DNA from: JBGPQJ01 sp963829485
Lineage (GTDB): Bacteria > Chloroflexota > Anaerolineae > Anaerolineales > Villigracilaceae
Assembly: GCA_963829485.1 (NCBI GenBank)
Contig: CAWHIK010000004.1
Coordinates: 124,001-188,000 of the forward strand
Length of the DNA stretch: 64,000 bases
Direction of reading: 5' to 3'
In this document: piece by piece, positions 25,844 through 33,683 of the stretch
How the letters are laid out: every line of letters begins with the position of its first letter
Numbering within the stretch: position 1 is the first letter of the stretch
Position numbers and translations under genes: made by a program
Notes under the pieces: model-generated
What the model was told of the DNA's origin: nothing
Databases searched by the model: none
Seen by the model: the letters and a program-made list of their open reading frames with translations, nothing else

Positions 25844-27289
25844 ATGGAGAAAAGACGGATTTCCTTCCCTTTGTTTGTTTTCATAGTAGCACTAGGCATC
25901 CGTCTGGTGCCGGTAGTCCTGACCCGGGATTTGGGGATTGGATTGGACGACATGTTCCAATACGACATGCTAGCCAGGAGCATCGTGGAAGGGACCGGTT
26001 ACCGGTGGTACTCACAGCAAGACCTTTACCTTGTCGAGAATTACATCCCTTTTGACATATCCACTGTGAATTACGATCCCAGAGGGATAATTACATCCTT
26101 CCGGCCTCCGCTATATCCTGCCTTTCTTTCCCTGATCTATTTAATAAACGGCATAGATTCGGACCGGTTCTTTGCAGCGAGACTGATACAAGCGTTCCTA
26201 AACGCAAGCCTCGTGCCCATGACTTATTTATTAGCGAAGCAGGTTATTCCCCATCAGTTGCGAGCTGCCCGCTGGTCTGCCTGGACGCTGGCGCTCTATC
26301 CCATGATGGTTATTTATCCCCTTTCGCTGGCTACTGAAAATCTTTTCTTCGTCCTGGTGCTTGGTTCGGTGCTCGCGTTACTTAAGGCAGGGAAGGACCA
26401 GCGTCTTCGATGGTTTGCGATTTCAGGGGCGCTTATCGGTTTTTCAGCGCTCACACGATCAGTGATCCTGCCTTTCAGTATAGTTGCTGGACTTTGGATT
26501 TGGTTTGCGTTTAAAAACCGGAAAGGCGCGATCCTCGTAATTGTTACTGCGATTATTGTTTGCCTGCCTTGGATCGTAAGGAACTCGATGCTCCATGGAC
26601 GCTTGGTCGGAGTGGAGAGCTCGCTTGGATACAATTTGTACGTCGGGTATCATCCGAGAAGCACAGGGACTTTTCAGTATGGAATTTCCCTGGATCTAAT
26701 TCCCATGCTCGACGACGGTCTGCGTGACCGGATAGGAACAGCCAAGGCAGTTGAATTTATCCGCGATGATCCGGCTCGGGTCATCCCGCTGGTTCTGATG
26801 AGGGCAGGTCATTTCTTTGGGCTTGAACGCAGAGCATTGACCTATTTTTATTCCAATAACTTTTTCGGTTTCATTCCTGCGCCGCTTTTAGCCACCTTGG
26901 CAATAGTGTTGCTTGCCCCGTTTATTGTTGTGTCATTATCTTCCATTTATGGCCTAATCCTTGTCGATTGGCGCAAACCCGAGGTGATCCTAATTGGATT
27001 GGTTATTGTGTCCTACGTACTTCCTCACATTCTACTTTTGGCTGAGGATCGTTTCCATTTGACAATTGTTCCACTCCTGACAGTCTTCGCTGCCAGGTTC
27101 TGGGATGGTGGCATCGGTGATATCAAGCAGTTGTTGGTTCGTTCCAAAGCAGGGAAAGTTGCATTCTTCGCCGCCAGCCTTATCGTATTGCTCCTGCTAT
27201 GTAATTGGGGCTATGAATTGGCTCGCGATATGGATAAGTTGACCATTTTATTCGGACCGGGCGGGAATACATCAGGTTTTCCCTATTGA
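25844..27289 (+). CDS. GT39-family membrane glycosyltransferase (ArnT-like)
   Basis: 481 residues with 10-11 hydrophobic helices. The first extracytoplasmic loop carries acidic residues (GIGLDDMFQYDMLARSI, about 29-45) and a long loop with SFRPPLYPAFLSLIY, a feature of this GT-C group that uses polyprenyl-phosphate-linked sugars. Helix segments AARLIQAFLNASLVPMTYLLAK and LTRSVILPFSIVAGLWIWF are also typical. The acceptor is unknown: glycolipids, glycoproteins or a surface polymer. The ATG follows gatB by 28 bases, and the CPBP gene starts 6 bases after the stop. Confidence 0.8.
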   Translation: MEKRRISFPLFVFIVALGIRLVPVVLTRDLGIGLDDMFQYDMLARSIVEGTGYRWYSQQDLYLVENYIPFDISTVNYDPRGIITSFRPPLYPAFLSLIYLINGIDSDRFFAARLIQAFLNASLVPMTYLLAKQVIPHQLRAARWSAWTLALYPMMVIYPLSLATENLFFVLVLGSVLALLKAGKDQRLRWFAISGALIGFSALTRSVILPFSIVAGLWIWFAFKNRKGAILVIVTAIIVCLPWIVRNSMLHGRLVGVESSLGYNLYVGYHPRSTGTFQYGISLDLIPMLDDGLRDRIGTAKAVEFIRDDPARVIPLVLMRAGHFFGLERRALTYFYSNNFFGFIPAPLLATLAIVLLAPFIVVSLSSIYGLILVDWRKPEVILIGLVIVSYVLPHILLLAEDRFHLTIVPLLTVFAARFWDGGIGDIKQLLVRSKAGKVAFFAASLIVLLLLCNWGYELARDMDKLTILFGPGGNTSGFPY

Positions 27290-27295
27290 GGTTGG

Positions 27296-27913
27296 ATGAG
27301 ACAATTTCTCAGCATTAAAGAACGCCTGGACTGGAAGATCGCTGTTCTCACTGTTGTGAGTACTCTGGTGATCATGGTTGAAAGTTACAACCGGCTGACC
27401 AAGTCGGAAACGCTGGACCGTTTCCTGTTATTCTTTGTCCTACCCATGGTGATCATTCTCCTCGTTTTCAGGGAAAAGCCTTGGGATTACGGATTTCAGT
27501 TGGGGGATTGGCGCGCTGGATTGATCCTGACAGCTGCCTCGGTGGCTCTGATTGCTCCAATTCTTTTTTTGGTTAGCCGGTCGGATCCTTCGATGAAGGA
27601 TTATTACAACTGGCAGCTCGGGTTACTACCTTGGCCAATGTTCATTGAATTATTCGCCTGGGAGTTCCTTTTTCGTGGGTGGCTGCTTTTTGGTTATGCC
27701 CGGAAATTTGGACCGGAAGCCATATGGCTGCAAGCGGTACCTTTTGCCCTTGCTCACTTGGGAAAGCCCGAAGTCGAGACCCTATCCACGATCTTCGGCG
27801 GATTTGTTTTTGGGTGGATTGCGTACCGCACCCGTTCTTTTATATACCCATTTCTTATTCATTATTTCGTATCGTCATTTACAATCCTTGTAACGGCAGG
27901 CGCAATTGGCTGA
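27296..27913 (+). CDS. CPBP-family intramembrane protease, short form
   Basis: 205 residues with about six membrane helices. The motif 1 region reads FAWEFLFRGWLL (ExxxR kept but the usual EE is WE), motif 2 is PFALAHLGKP (FxxxH) and motif 3 is LIHYFVSSF (His present, the usual Asn replaced by Ser). With two of the expected residues changed it may be catalytically weak or a scaffold. The 3' end overlaps the GNAT gene by eight bases. It is the second CPBP gene in the window. Confidence 0.75.
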   Translation: MRQFLSIKERLDWKIAVLTVVSTLVIMVESYNRLTKSETLDRFLLFFVLPMVIILLVFREKPWDYGFQLGDWRAGLILTAASVALIAPILFLVSRSDPSMKDYYNWQLGLLPWPMFIELFAWEFLFRGWLLFGYARKFGPEAIWLQAVPFALAHLGKPEVETLSTIFGGFVFGWIAYRTRSFIYPFLIHYFVSSFTILVTAGAIG

Positions 27914-28349
27914 GTTTGTGATCAGACCTGCAAGTGTCGAGGACGATGGGTCCATTCGTAAGCTTGTGCGCCAGGCGAAGATCAATCCGACAGGTTTGCA
28001 TTGGCAACGGTTTCTTGTGGCTCAAACCCCCGAGAATCTTGTCGTTGGCTGTGGACAGGTGAAAATCCACAGCGGTGACGTTCGCGAACTGGCATCGATT
28101 GCCGTTACTCCGGAATTTCGCGGCAGAGGGATCGCAAGTGCGATAATTCTTAAGCTCATTGAATCTAACAACGCGCCGATGTATTTAATGTGTCGCTCTA
28201 GCCTCGGGTCATTCTACGAGAAATTTGGTTTCATCTCAGTTCCACATGACGATATGCCAGCTTATTTCCGCAGGATTTCGACCCTTGCAAGGATTTTCTC
28301 GATATTGGATAATGGTGGTGATACACTCCTAGTAATGAGACGGGATTAA
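27906..28349 (+). CDS. GNAT-family N-acetyltransferase
   Basis: 147 residues with the GNAT fold: an N-terminal RPASVEDDGSIRKLV, the acetyl-CoA-binding motif A in LASIAVTPEFRGRGIASAII (Q/RxxGxG/A as RGRGIA) and a C-terminal SLGSFYEKFGFI. The acyl acceptor is not predictable. The annotated TTG at 27906 overlaps the CPBP gene; a GTG at 27918 giving MIRPAS is an equally good start and closer to the family pattern. Confidence 0.8.
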   Translation: MAEFVIRPASVEDDGSIRKLVRQAKINPTGLHWQRFLVAQTPENLVVGCGQVKIHSGDVRELASIAVTPEFRGRGIASAIILKLIESNNAPMYLMCRSSLGSFYEKFGFISVPHDDMPAYFRRISTLARIFSILDNGGDTLLVMRRD

Positions 28350-28359
28350 TTAAGTTGCC

Positions 28360-28896
28360 ATGATGAAAACTGCGATGTACATTGCCGCTGGTGTTTTAAT
28401 CGGAATATTTCTCTCTTCGCTTGTGTGGCTCGCATCATCCCAACCGCGCGGTGAAGTAATTGAGTTAAGCCAGCCTCCGACTCAGAAACCGATTATGGTT
28501 CACGTGACAGGCGCTGTAGCCTCGCCGGGGTTATACTTCCTACCTGAGGATAGCCGTGTGAATGACGCAATTGACGCTGCCGGTGGTTTTCTCGATTCTG
28601 CAGATACATCATTTATTAATCTGGCTGGAATTGTCAGTGACGGTGAAAAAATCCATGTACCGGAGTTGATGCCCGGGCTGTCGATCGGGGGTGCGGGATT
28701 GCTGGTAAACATCAATTCCGCGACGCAAACAGAGTTGGAAAACCTGCCGGGGATAGGACCGACTCTGGCCAAAAGAATCATCGATTACAGGAATCAATAC
28801 GGATTCTTCGATTCGATCGATTCGATCAGGAGCGTTCCGGGAATTGGCGACGCTGTATTTGAACAGATCAAGAACCAGATTACAGTTGGTCCTTGA
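28360..28896 (+). CDS. ComEA-like helix-hairpin-helix protein with SLBB domain
   Basis: 178 residues: an N-terminal membrane anchor (YIAAGVLIGIFLSSLVWL), an SLBB domain (IMVHVTGAVASPGLYFLPED, about 45-110), then a double helix-hairpin-helix domain (LVNINSATQTELENLPGIG and SIRSVPGIGDAVFEQIKN). This is the layout of ComEA, the DNA receptor of natural transformation, which binds double-stranded DNA outside the membrane. ComEC and other competence genes are not seen here. The stop TGA overlaps the next ATG (TGATG), so the methyltransferase is coupled. Confidence 0.88.
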   Translation: MMKTAMYIAAGVLIGIFLSSLVWLASSQPRGEVIELSQPPTQKPIMVHVTGAVASPGLYFLPEDSRVNDAIDAAGGFLDSADTSFINLAGIVSDGEKIHVPELMPGLSIGGAGLLVNINSATQTELENLPGIGPTLAKRIIDYRNQYGFFDSIDSIRSVPGIGDAVFEQIKNQITVGP

Positions 28897-29468
28897 TGTC
28901 GGGTTTCGATCACTTCTCTCATCTCGCACCGTTTTACGATCGTGCTATTCCCTTCAAGTCACTTGAAGGGCTCTTAATGTATGGACATTTTATGGGTGAT
29001 GAGATTGTTCTGGATGCCGGGGGTGGTACCGGGCGTGTTGCGGAGGCTTTAATGCCTCATGTCAGGAATGTAGTCGTGGCTGACCTTTCCAAAGGCATGC
29101 TTGGTCAGGCTGCCCAAAAGGGTTTCGACGCTCTTTTAACGCAAGTCGAATTGCTCCCGTTTCAAAATGAGACTTTTAATCGGGTTGTTATGTTTGATGC
29201 GCTCCATCATGTAATCAACCAAACAAATGCCGCGAATGAAATGTGGCGGATTTTAACTCCCGGGGGAATGGTCATCATACAAGAACCGAATATCCATAAG
29301 TTCCCAGTCAAATTGATCGCATTGGCTGAAAAAATCGCGCTGATGAGGAGTCATTTCCTATCGCCCAAGGAAATAATCCAACTGTTTGACAGGTTCCCAG
29401 GTGAAGCGACTGAGGTGGACGACGAGATGAGCACCTGGATAATCGTTCGAAAACCAAACCGATTTTAA
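28896..29468 (+). CDS. Class I SAM-dependent methyltransferase
   Basis: 190 residues of the UbiE/Methyltransf_11 type. Motif I is EIVLDAGGGTGRVAEAL (about 36-52), motif II includes VVVADLSKGML, and motif IV is RVVMFDALHHVIN. The substrate is not evident; menaquinone and lipid methyltransferases of this size exist. I choose the ATG at 28896, which overlaps the comEA stop, over a TTG one codon earlier. The gene ends 27 bases from a convergent acyl-CoA dehydrogenase. Confidence 0.85.
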   Translation: MSGFDHFSHLAPFYDRAIPFKSLEGLLMYGHFMGDEIVLDAGGGTGRVAEALMPHVRNVVVADLSKGMLGQAAQKGFDALLTQVELLPFQNETFNRVVMFDALHHVINQTNAANEMWRILTPGGMVIIQEPNIHKFPVKLIALAEKIALMRSHFLSPKEIIQLFDRFPGEATEVDDEMSTWIIVRKPNRF

Positions 29469-29494
29469 TTTAGCGTGACCTATAGTTCACGTGG

Positions 29495-30637
29495 TTATTT
29501 CAGGATGTGACGCGCGATCACCATCCGTTGAACTTCGCTTGTTCCTTCTCCGATAGTCATAAGACGTGCATCCCTGTACATCCGCTCAACAGAATATTCT
29601 CTGCTGTAGCCGTAGCCCCCGAGCACTTGGATGGCGTTTCGGCAAACACGTTCAGCCATTTCTGAAGCGTAAAGCTTGGCTTTAGCCGCCTCGAGTGTGT
29701 AAGGTCGCCCTTGCTGTTTAAGAAAAGCTGCCCGATAAACAAGGTATCTGGCTGCATCGATCTCGGTTGCTGCATCAGCAAGCATCCATTGGATTGCCTG
29801 GTGATTGGATATGGGTACTCCAAAAGTATACCGGTTCTTCGAATATTCTTTGGCAGCTTCGTAAGCAGCTTGTGCCAGGCCAACGGATAGCGCGCCGATG
29901 CTGATCCGACCGCCATCGAGAGTCATCAAGGTCTGATGGAGGCCGTTTCCTTCTTCGCCGATTAAGTTGGACAAAGGTACGCGGACATCTTCATAGGTAA
30001 TGGCGTTTGTGGGTGAGCCGCGCAACCCCATTTTCTTTTCGGGATTCCCGACTTTCAGTCCCGGTGTATCGGTGGGAACCAGTATCAAGCTGTACGAACC
30101 ATGCCCTGCGTCCGGGCTTGTTCGCGCAAATGTGATGATATATTCAGCAATTGATGCATTGGTGATCCAGGCTTTCGTCCCGTTGATAATCCAGCTGTTT
30201 CCATTTTTTTCTGCCCTGGTCGTGACACCCTGGAGATCCGACCCGGCACCGGGTTCAGTCAATGCAAGAGAAGCCAGCTTACCATCTCCGTTGATCACTT
30301 TGGGCAGCCATTCTTGCTTTAGTTCATCGGACCCGAAGAATACGAGCGGAGTGATGCCTAGACCGTTATGCGCGGCGATGGATAAGGCGGTGGAACCGCA
30401 TCCCCATCCCAGCTCTTCAATCCCTATCGCTGCGCTTAGGGCATCAATCCCGGGACCTCCAAGTTCCTCCGGTACATTTAACCCAAGGAGCCCGATCGCC
30501 CCCATTTTTCGAAAAGCATTCCAGTTGAATTCGCCATTCTCGTCAACGTCGTGCGCCATGGGTTTAACTTCCCGGGCGACAAAATCATGCACGACCTGTT
30601 GCCACTTTTTTTGTTCTGGATTCAACTCAAAGTCCAT
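29495..30637 (-). CDS. Acyl-CoA dehydrogenase (second copy)
   Basis: 380 residues with ALTEPGAGSDLQGVTTRAE (first signature), IQVLGGYGYSREYSVER (second signature) and IGEGTSEVQRMVIARHIL, where the Glu of GEGTSE aligns with the catalytic base. The N-terminal helical domain and the KAWITNASIAEYIITFART strand are intact. It oxidises acyl-CoA thioesters and donates electrons to ETF. It differs considerably from the copy at 19063, suggesting another chain length or branched substrates. A DUF2007 gene lies upstream on the same strand. Confidence 0.92.
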   Translation of the reverse strand: MDFELNPEQKKWQQVVHDFVAREVKPMAHDVDENGEFNWNAFRKMGAIGLLGLNVPEELGGPGIDALSAAIGIEELGWGCGSTALSIAAHNGLGITPLVFFGSDELKQEWLPKVINGDGKLASLALTEPGAGSDLQGVTTRAEKNGNSWIINGTKAWITNASIAEYIITFARTSPDAGHGSYSLILVPTDTPGLKVGNPEKKMGLRGSPTNAITYEDVRVPLSNLIGEEGNGLHQTLMTLDGGRISIGALSVGLAQAAYEAAKEYSKNRYTFGVPISNHQAIQWMLADAATEIDAARYLVYRAAFLKQQGRPYTLEAAKAKLYASEMAERVCRNAIQVLGGYGYSREYSVERMYRDARLMTIGEGTSEVQRMVIARHILK

Positions 30638-30688
30638 GCCCCGCCTCCTTGCAATGGATGGATAGGATTACTCGATGAATGGAAAAGC

Positions 30689-30946
30689 TTATTCGTGATC
30701 TGAAGCATCATCGCCAGCTTGAGTATTGTAATGTTCCAAGCAACTCTGGGCTTCATCGATCTTCTCACCCGGTACGAATAATTGAACATTCGACAGGGGT
30801 CCAAATGTGACCGGGTAAAGATCCTGACCTGCTCCTTCCTGGAACAACTGGACTTCGATCCCCTCCGCCTCGAGGTACGATTTCAATAATTCCGCTTCAA
30901 ATCTTCCTGAAATTACCGTAAGAAGTTCCCACTTGAGATTTGGCAT
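30689..30946 (-). CDS. DUF2007-family protein (putative signal transducing protein)
   Basis: 85 residues. WELLTVISGRFEAELLKSYLEAEGIEVQLFQEG matches the DUF2007 fold, a small ferredoxin-like alpha-beta domain also called putative signal transducing protein. There are no catalytic residues and no known ligand. The C-terminus is acidic (AGDDASDHE). Its start is three bases from the YwiC-like stop, so the two are made from one message. Confidence 0.75.
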   Translation of the reverse strand: MPNLKWELLTVISGRFEAELLKSYLEAEGIEVQLFQEGAGQDLYPVTFGPLSNVQLFVPGEKIDEAQSCLEHYNTQAGDDASDHE

Positions 30947-30948
30947 GT

Positions 30949-31770
30949 CTACCTCCAGACTAGAATGAAAATTAGTGTAAATGCTGAACTAATGATAAGT
31001 TGTCGAATACCTATTCCGGTTGGCTTGTAACCAATGGCTGGATTAAAGGTTCCCCAAATCGTTTCGAGCCACTGCAGCAAATAGGGTAGAAAAATCAATG
31101 TTGGTAAATAATTGACCATTGAAAGTATAACGGTGAGTACCAAGTTAAAGGACGAATAGAGTAAAGCTCTTCTACCCAGATTAATTCGTTCACTCCTGGA
31201 TGGTAATCCCTGCAAGGAACGCTGTTCCAGTCGTAAATAGGCATAGATTATGGATGCGGCGGATTGGAGCCAGGTGAGAATCCATAGCCACCATCCATCA
31301 GCTGAGTAGAACCCCGAGCTGACCCAATATGCAGCAGGCGCTGACAATGCCAGAGTGCCCGTAGCCAGAATTTCAACTCCAGCCTGCCCGCGTTCTTTTC
31401 GTTTACTTACCAGATACAGGTGCCACGCGAATACGATTATTCCTGGAATCGCAAGCGTAAGCAGAAAATAGTATTCAAGAAATATTAGGTAAGCCAGGGC
31501 GATTGAGAGTATTAATCCGTATATGCACATCCAGAAGATCGCTGCAGGCATGTCGGACTGTGGGCGACGGCCTGATTTTACTTTCGTGGCGATCGTGATG
31601 GGCTGGCGGATGAGAAATACTGTGATGGCTGCTGAGATCAGCGCCCATGTGCCGTGGGAAAAATCCTCTCCTGCGAATAAGCCGATCAGTAGTGGAGAGA
31701 ATAGAAAAACCCAGGATCCGTGGTCTTGAGGAATGGCAATGGTGCGCCTGAATAGGTTTCCCAGCGGCAT
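30949..31770 (-). CDS. YwiC-like family membrane protein
   Basis: 273 residues with 8-9 membrane helices. The N-terminal IAIPQDHGSWVFLFSPLLIG matches the YwiC-like signature, in which an HGAW/HGSW motif follows a basic start. YwiC of Bacillus is of unknown function and sits with nitrate-respiration genes; here too it lies next to a respiratory cytochrome operon. A TTG at 31788 would lengthen the frame but lies within a hairpin; the ATG at 31770 is preferred. The cytochrome/transport operon ends just upstream. Confidence 0.75.
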   Translation of the reverse strand: MPLGNLFRRTIAIPQDHGSWVFLFSPLLIGLFAGEDFSHGTWALISAAITVFLIRQPITIATKVKSGRRPQSDMPAAIFWMCIYGLILSIALAYLIFLEYYFLLTLAIPGIIVFAWHLYLVSKRKERGQAGVEILATGTLALSAPAAYWVSSGFYSADGWWLWILTWLQSAASIIYAYLRLEQRSLQGLPSRSERINLGRRALLYSSFNLVLTVILSMVNYLPTLIFLPYLLQWLETIWGTFNPAIGYKPTGIGIRQLIISSAFTLIFILVWR

Positions 31771-31781
31771 ATGTAGATTAT

Positions 31782-31825
31782 ATAACAATCACCCCTGCGC
31801 GCAAAATCGCAAGGGTGATTGTTAT
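31782..31825 (-). terminator. Hairpin after the YeeE-rhodanese gene
   Basis: A perfect 13-bp inverted repeat (ATAACAATCACCC at 31782-31794 with its complement at 31813-31825), about 30 bases after the end of the minus-strand sulfur transport operon. No strong U run follows, so termination may be partial and some read-through into the YwiC-like gene is possible. Confidence 0.65.
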
Positions 31826-31853
31826 TGGATCATTAGGCTGTAGACAGGGATTC

Positions 31854-33095
31854 CTACCCGCACCCGCCTCCGCTTTTATCGCGTTTCAGCTGTAGTTTGA
31901 TTTTTGGATCAAATTCAAGGTCGTATTCGTGCGGATTCGGATCGGCGCACTCGTAGCGTTCTCCCAGTGCAGACTCGAACATATAGCGCAGGCTGTCATT
32001 GTTGAGCTGCTCGGAAGCAAGCGGAGTGATGGCAGGTTCTTCGCTTCCAAATGTCGTTAGCCAGTTATTGATTCCACCCTCCAGAATGTATACATTCGGG
32101 ACACTTGCCGCGGTCAAAGTTTTCCATGCATCCGTGGCAGCCTGCTCGTCATTGCTCATCACAACGACGACGAGGTTTGGAGATGACTGGGAGATGATCT
32201 CCTTGGAAACAGATTCCAGTTCGGCTGGCTGCACATTTCGAGCGTCGGCGATGTGGAAAAGGTTGAATTCCGATTCGGGGCGAATATCCAGCATGGCCAG
32301 TCGTAACCGGTCATTTGCCTTTGTTGAAAGCAGTTCTGCAGGGGAGATCTGGACTTCGCGCGAGGCGAGAGCGGCTTCCTTGGCGGTTGAGACCTTCGCC
32401 CATTTATCTGCAAGGGTTGGCTGGCCAATGATCAGAACGGCAACGGCGCCTGCAAGCAGAAGCGCAGCTCCGGCGATTCGCATTTTTGGCTCAGCCTTTA
32501 AGTTTCTTTTTCCGATCAGCGCTTCCATCAATTCGGCAAATGCGAACATCATCAGCGCCATTAGCACGATGATCAGGACTACCTGTCCGGTGGTCAGGCC
32601 CATCCAGTCCATCAAGGTCAAGCGGCCATAATTGCTGCTTTCCCAGAAGGTTTCAAAGTACTGGACGGTTTCTCCGAAGAGAAATATCCCAAAAAGACTC
32701 CCCAGGACAAAAAACAAGCCATCGATTTTGAATGTTGCCATCGAGACGAGCGACGTCCCCGGGCAAAATCCGCCGACGATGAATCCGACTCCCATGATGA
32801 GACCGCCGACGATTCCAGGCCACAAGTAGGTGGGATTGATCCATACTTGATTAATATCCAGGATGCCGAGACCGGTCGCGATGGCGAGAAGAACCATGGC
32901 TACCACGATCGCTGTGAACATGACTTTTAGTACGGTCATCTCTGTAAAGTAGAACTGAGCCGCAAGTTTCTTTGAGTTACCGAAACCTGAGATTTCAAGG
33001 ATGAATCCAAAGGCAAATCCGATCAAACCGAAGACCAGGTAGGTCCACGGGTTGAGAGCAGACACGTTGGTAAATGCAGCAAGGGGAAAATTCAT
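31854..33095 (-). CDS. YeeE/YedE sulfur transporter fused to a rhodanese-like domain
   Basis: 413 residues. Residues 1-225 hold 7-8 membrane helices of the YeeE/YedE (TsuA) family, channels for thiosulfate and related sulfur compounds; the conserved cysteine motif is VGGFCPGTSL (about 107-116). Residues about 255-370 form a rhodanese-like domain (LAMLDIRPESEFNLFHIADARNV and VYILEGGINNWL). Its active-site loop reads VVVMSNDEQAA, so the catalytic Cys is missing and only sulfur binding or regulation is likely. The end is KSGGGCG, a flexible tail with a penultimate Cys that could carry sulfur. GGAGG precedes the ATG. Last gene of the heme/sulfur operon. Confidence 0.85.
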   Translation of the reverse strand: MNFPLAAFTNVSALNPWTYLVFGLIGFAFGFILEISGFGNSKKLAAQFYFTEMTVLKVMFTAIVVAMVLLAIATGLGILDINQVWINPTYLWPGIVGGLIMGVGFIVGGFCPGTSLVSMATFKIDGLFFVLGSLFGIFLFGETVQYFETFWESSNYGRLTLMDWMGLTTGQVVLIIVLMALMMFAFAELMEALIGKRNLKAEPKMRIAGAALLLAGAVAVLIIGQPTLADKWAKVSTAKEAALASREVQISPAELLSTKANDRLRLAMLDIRPESEFNLFHIADARNVQPAELESVSKEIISQSSPNLVVVVMSNDEQAATDAWKTLTAASVPNVYILEGGINNWLTTFGSEEPAITPLASEQLNNDSLRYMFESALGERYECADPNPHEYDLEFDPKIKLQLKRDKSGGGCG

Positions 33096-33107
33096 TTCAG
33101 CCTCCTG

Positions 33108-33680
33108 TTACAGCCAGAGCCGGCGGACAAAATAAGCCAGGGCATACCCGCCGGCGAAAATGGCGAACATGAGAACCCATGATCCTGCGGCAAGAGTCGC
33201 TCCGCCCGAGAGCGCCTGACCGGATGTGCAGCCGCGGGCAAAACGAGCGCCATAGCTCATGATCGTACCGCCAATGAACGCCATGATCCAGCGAGTTTTG
33301 ACCGTGATTTGAGGTCCCTTGTTGGTTTCCACCTTTAAGCGGCCATTGAACCAGCCCGACACGAATCCACCCAGGATGGCACCGAAGACGACAGGGATGA
33401 TCCAGTCATCCAGCGGATTCTTTTCACCGCCAGCCATTTTCAAGAGATACGCGACCCGGTCAACGTGCTCCGGTGCGACGAGATCTTGAAAGAAAACCAC
33501 AATCCTGTTCAAGCCTCCGGATGCTCCCAGCCCATTTCCGGTTAGGAAGAAGGCAAGGAACAGAACGATACCCAGCAGGGTTCCGCCAAGGTAGGGGTGG
33601 ACATAGGGTCGTTCGGGACGGCCAAAGAGAATTCTCTTAAACCTTGATGGTTGTGTTTTAGACGTATCAATTGTTGTCAT
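33108..33680 (-). CDS. YeeE/YedE-family sulfur transport subunit
   Basis: 190 residues with about five membrane helices and the second conserved cysteine motif of the family, YGARFARGCTSGQALSGGA (about 143-161). In several bacteria the YeeE/YedE fold is split over two small genes; here this protein and the next, larger one probably form one transporter for thiosulfate, sulfite or a related ion. The ATG is three bases from the stop of the heptaheme cytochrome gene, so the transporter and cytochrome are made from one message. Confidence 0.82.
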   Translation of the reverse strand: MTTIDTSKTQPSRFKRILFGRPERPYVHPYLGGTLLGIVLFLAFFLTGNGLGASGGLNRIVVFFQDLVAPEHVDRVAYLLKMAGGEKNPLDDWIIPVVFGAILGGFVSGWFNGRLKVETNKGPQITVKTRWIMAFIGGTIMSYGARFARGCTSGQALSGGATLAAGSWVLMFAIFAGGYALAYFVRRLWL

Positions 33681-33683
33681 AGG

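Noticed and set aside
29474..29491. Quasi-palindrome CGTGACCTATAGTTCACG between convergent genes
   Set aside because: Too short and imperfect, without a U tract, to call a terminator with any confidence.
30000..30665. Long open frame on the plus strand (about 221 codons)
   Set aside because: It is antisense to the acyl-CoA dehydrogenase gene, has no recognisable motif and a composition rich in Pro/Ser typical of shadow frames.
31999..32631. Open frame of about 210 codons on the plus strand
   Set aside because: Antisense to the YeeE-rhodanese gene; low-complexity Ser/Ala/Ile sequence, no motifs.
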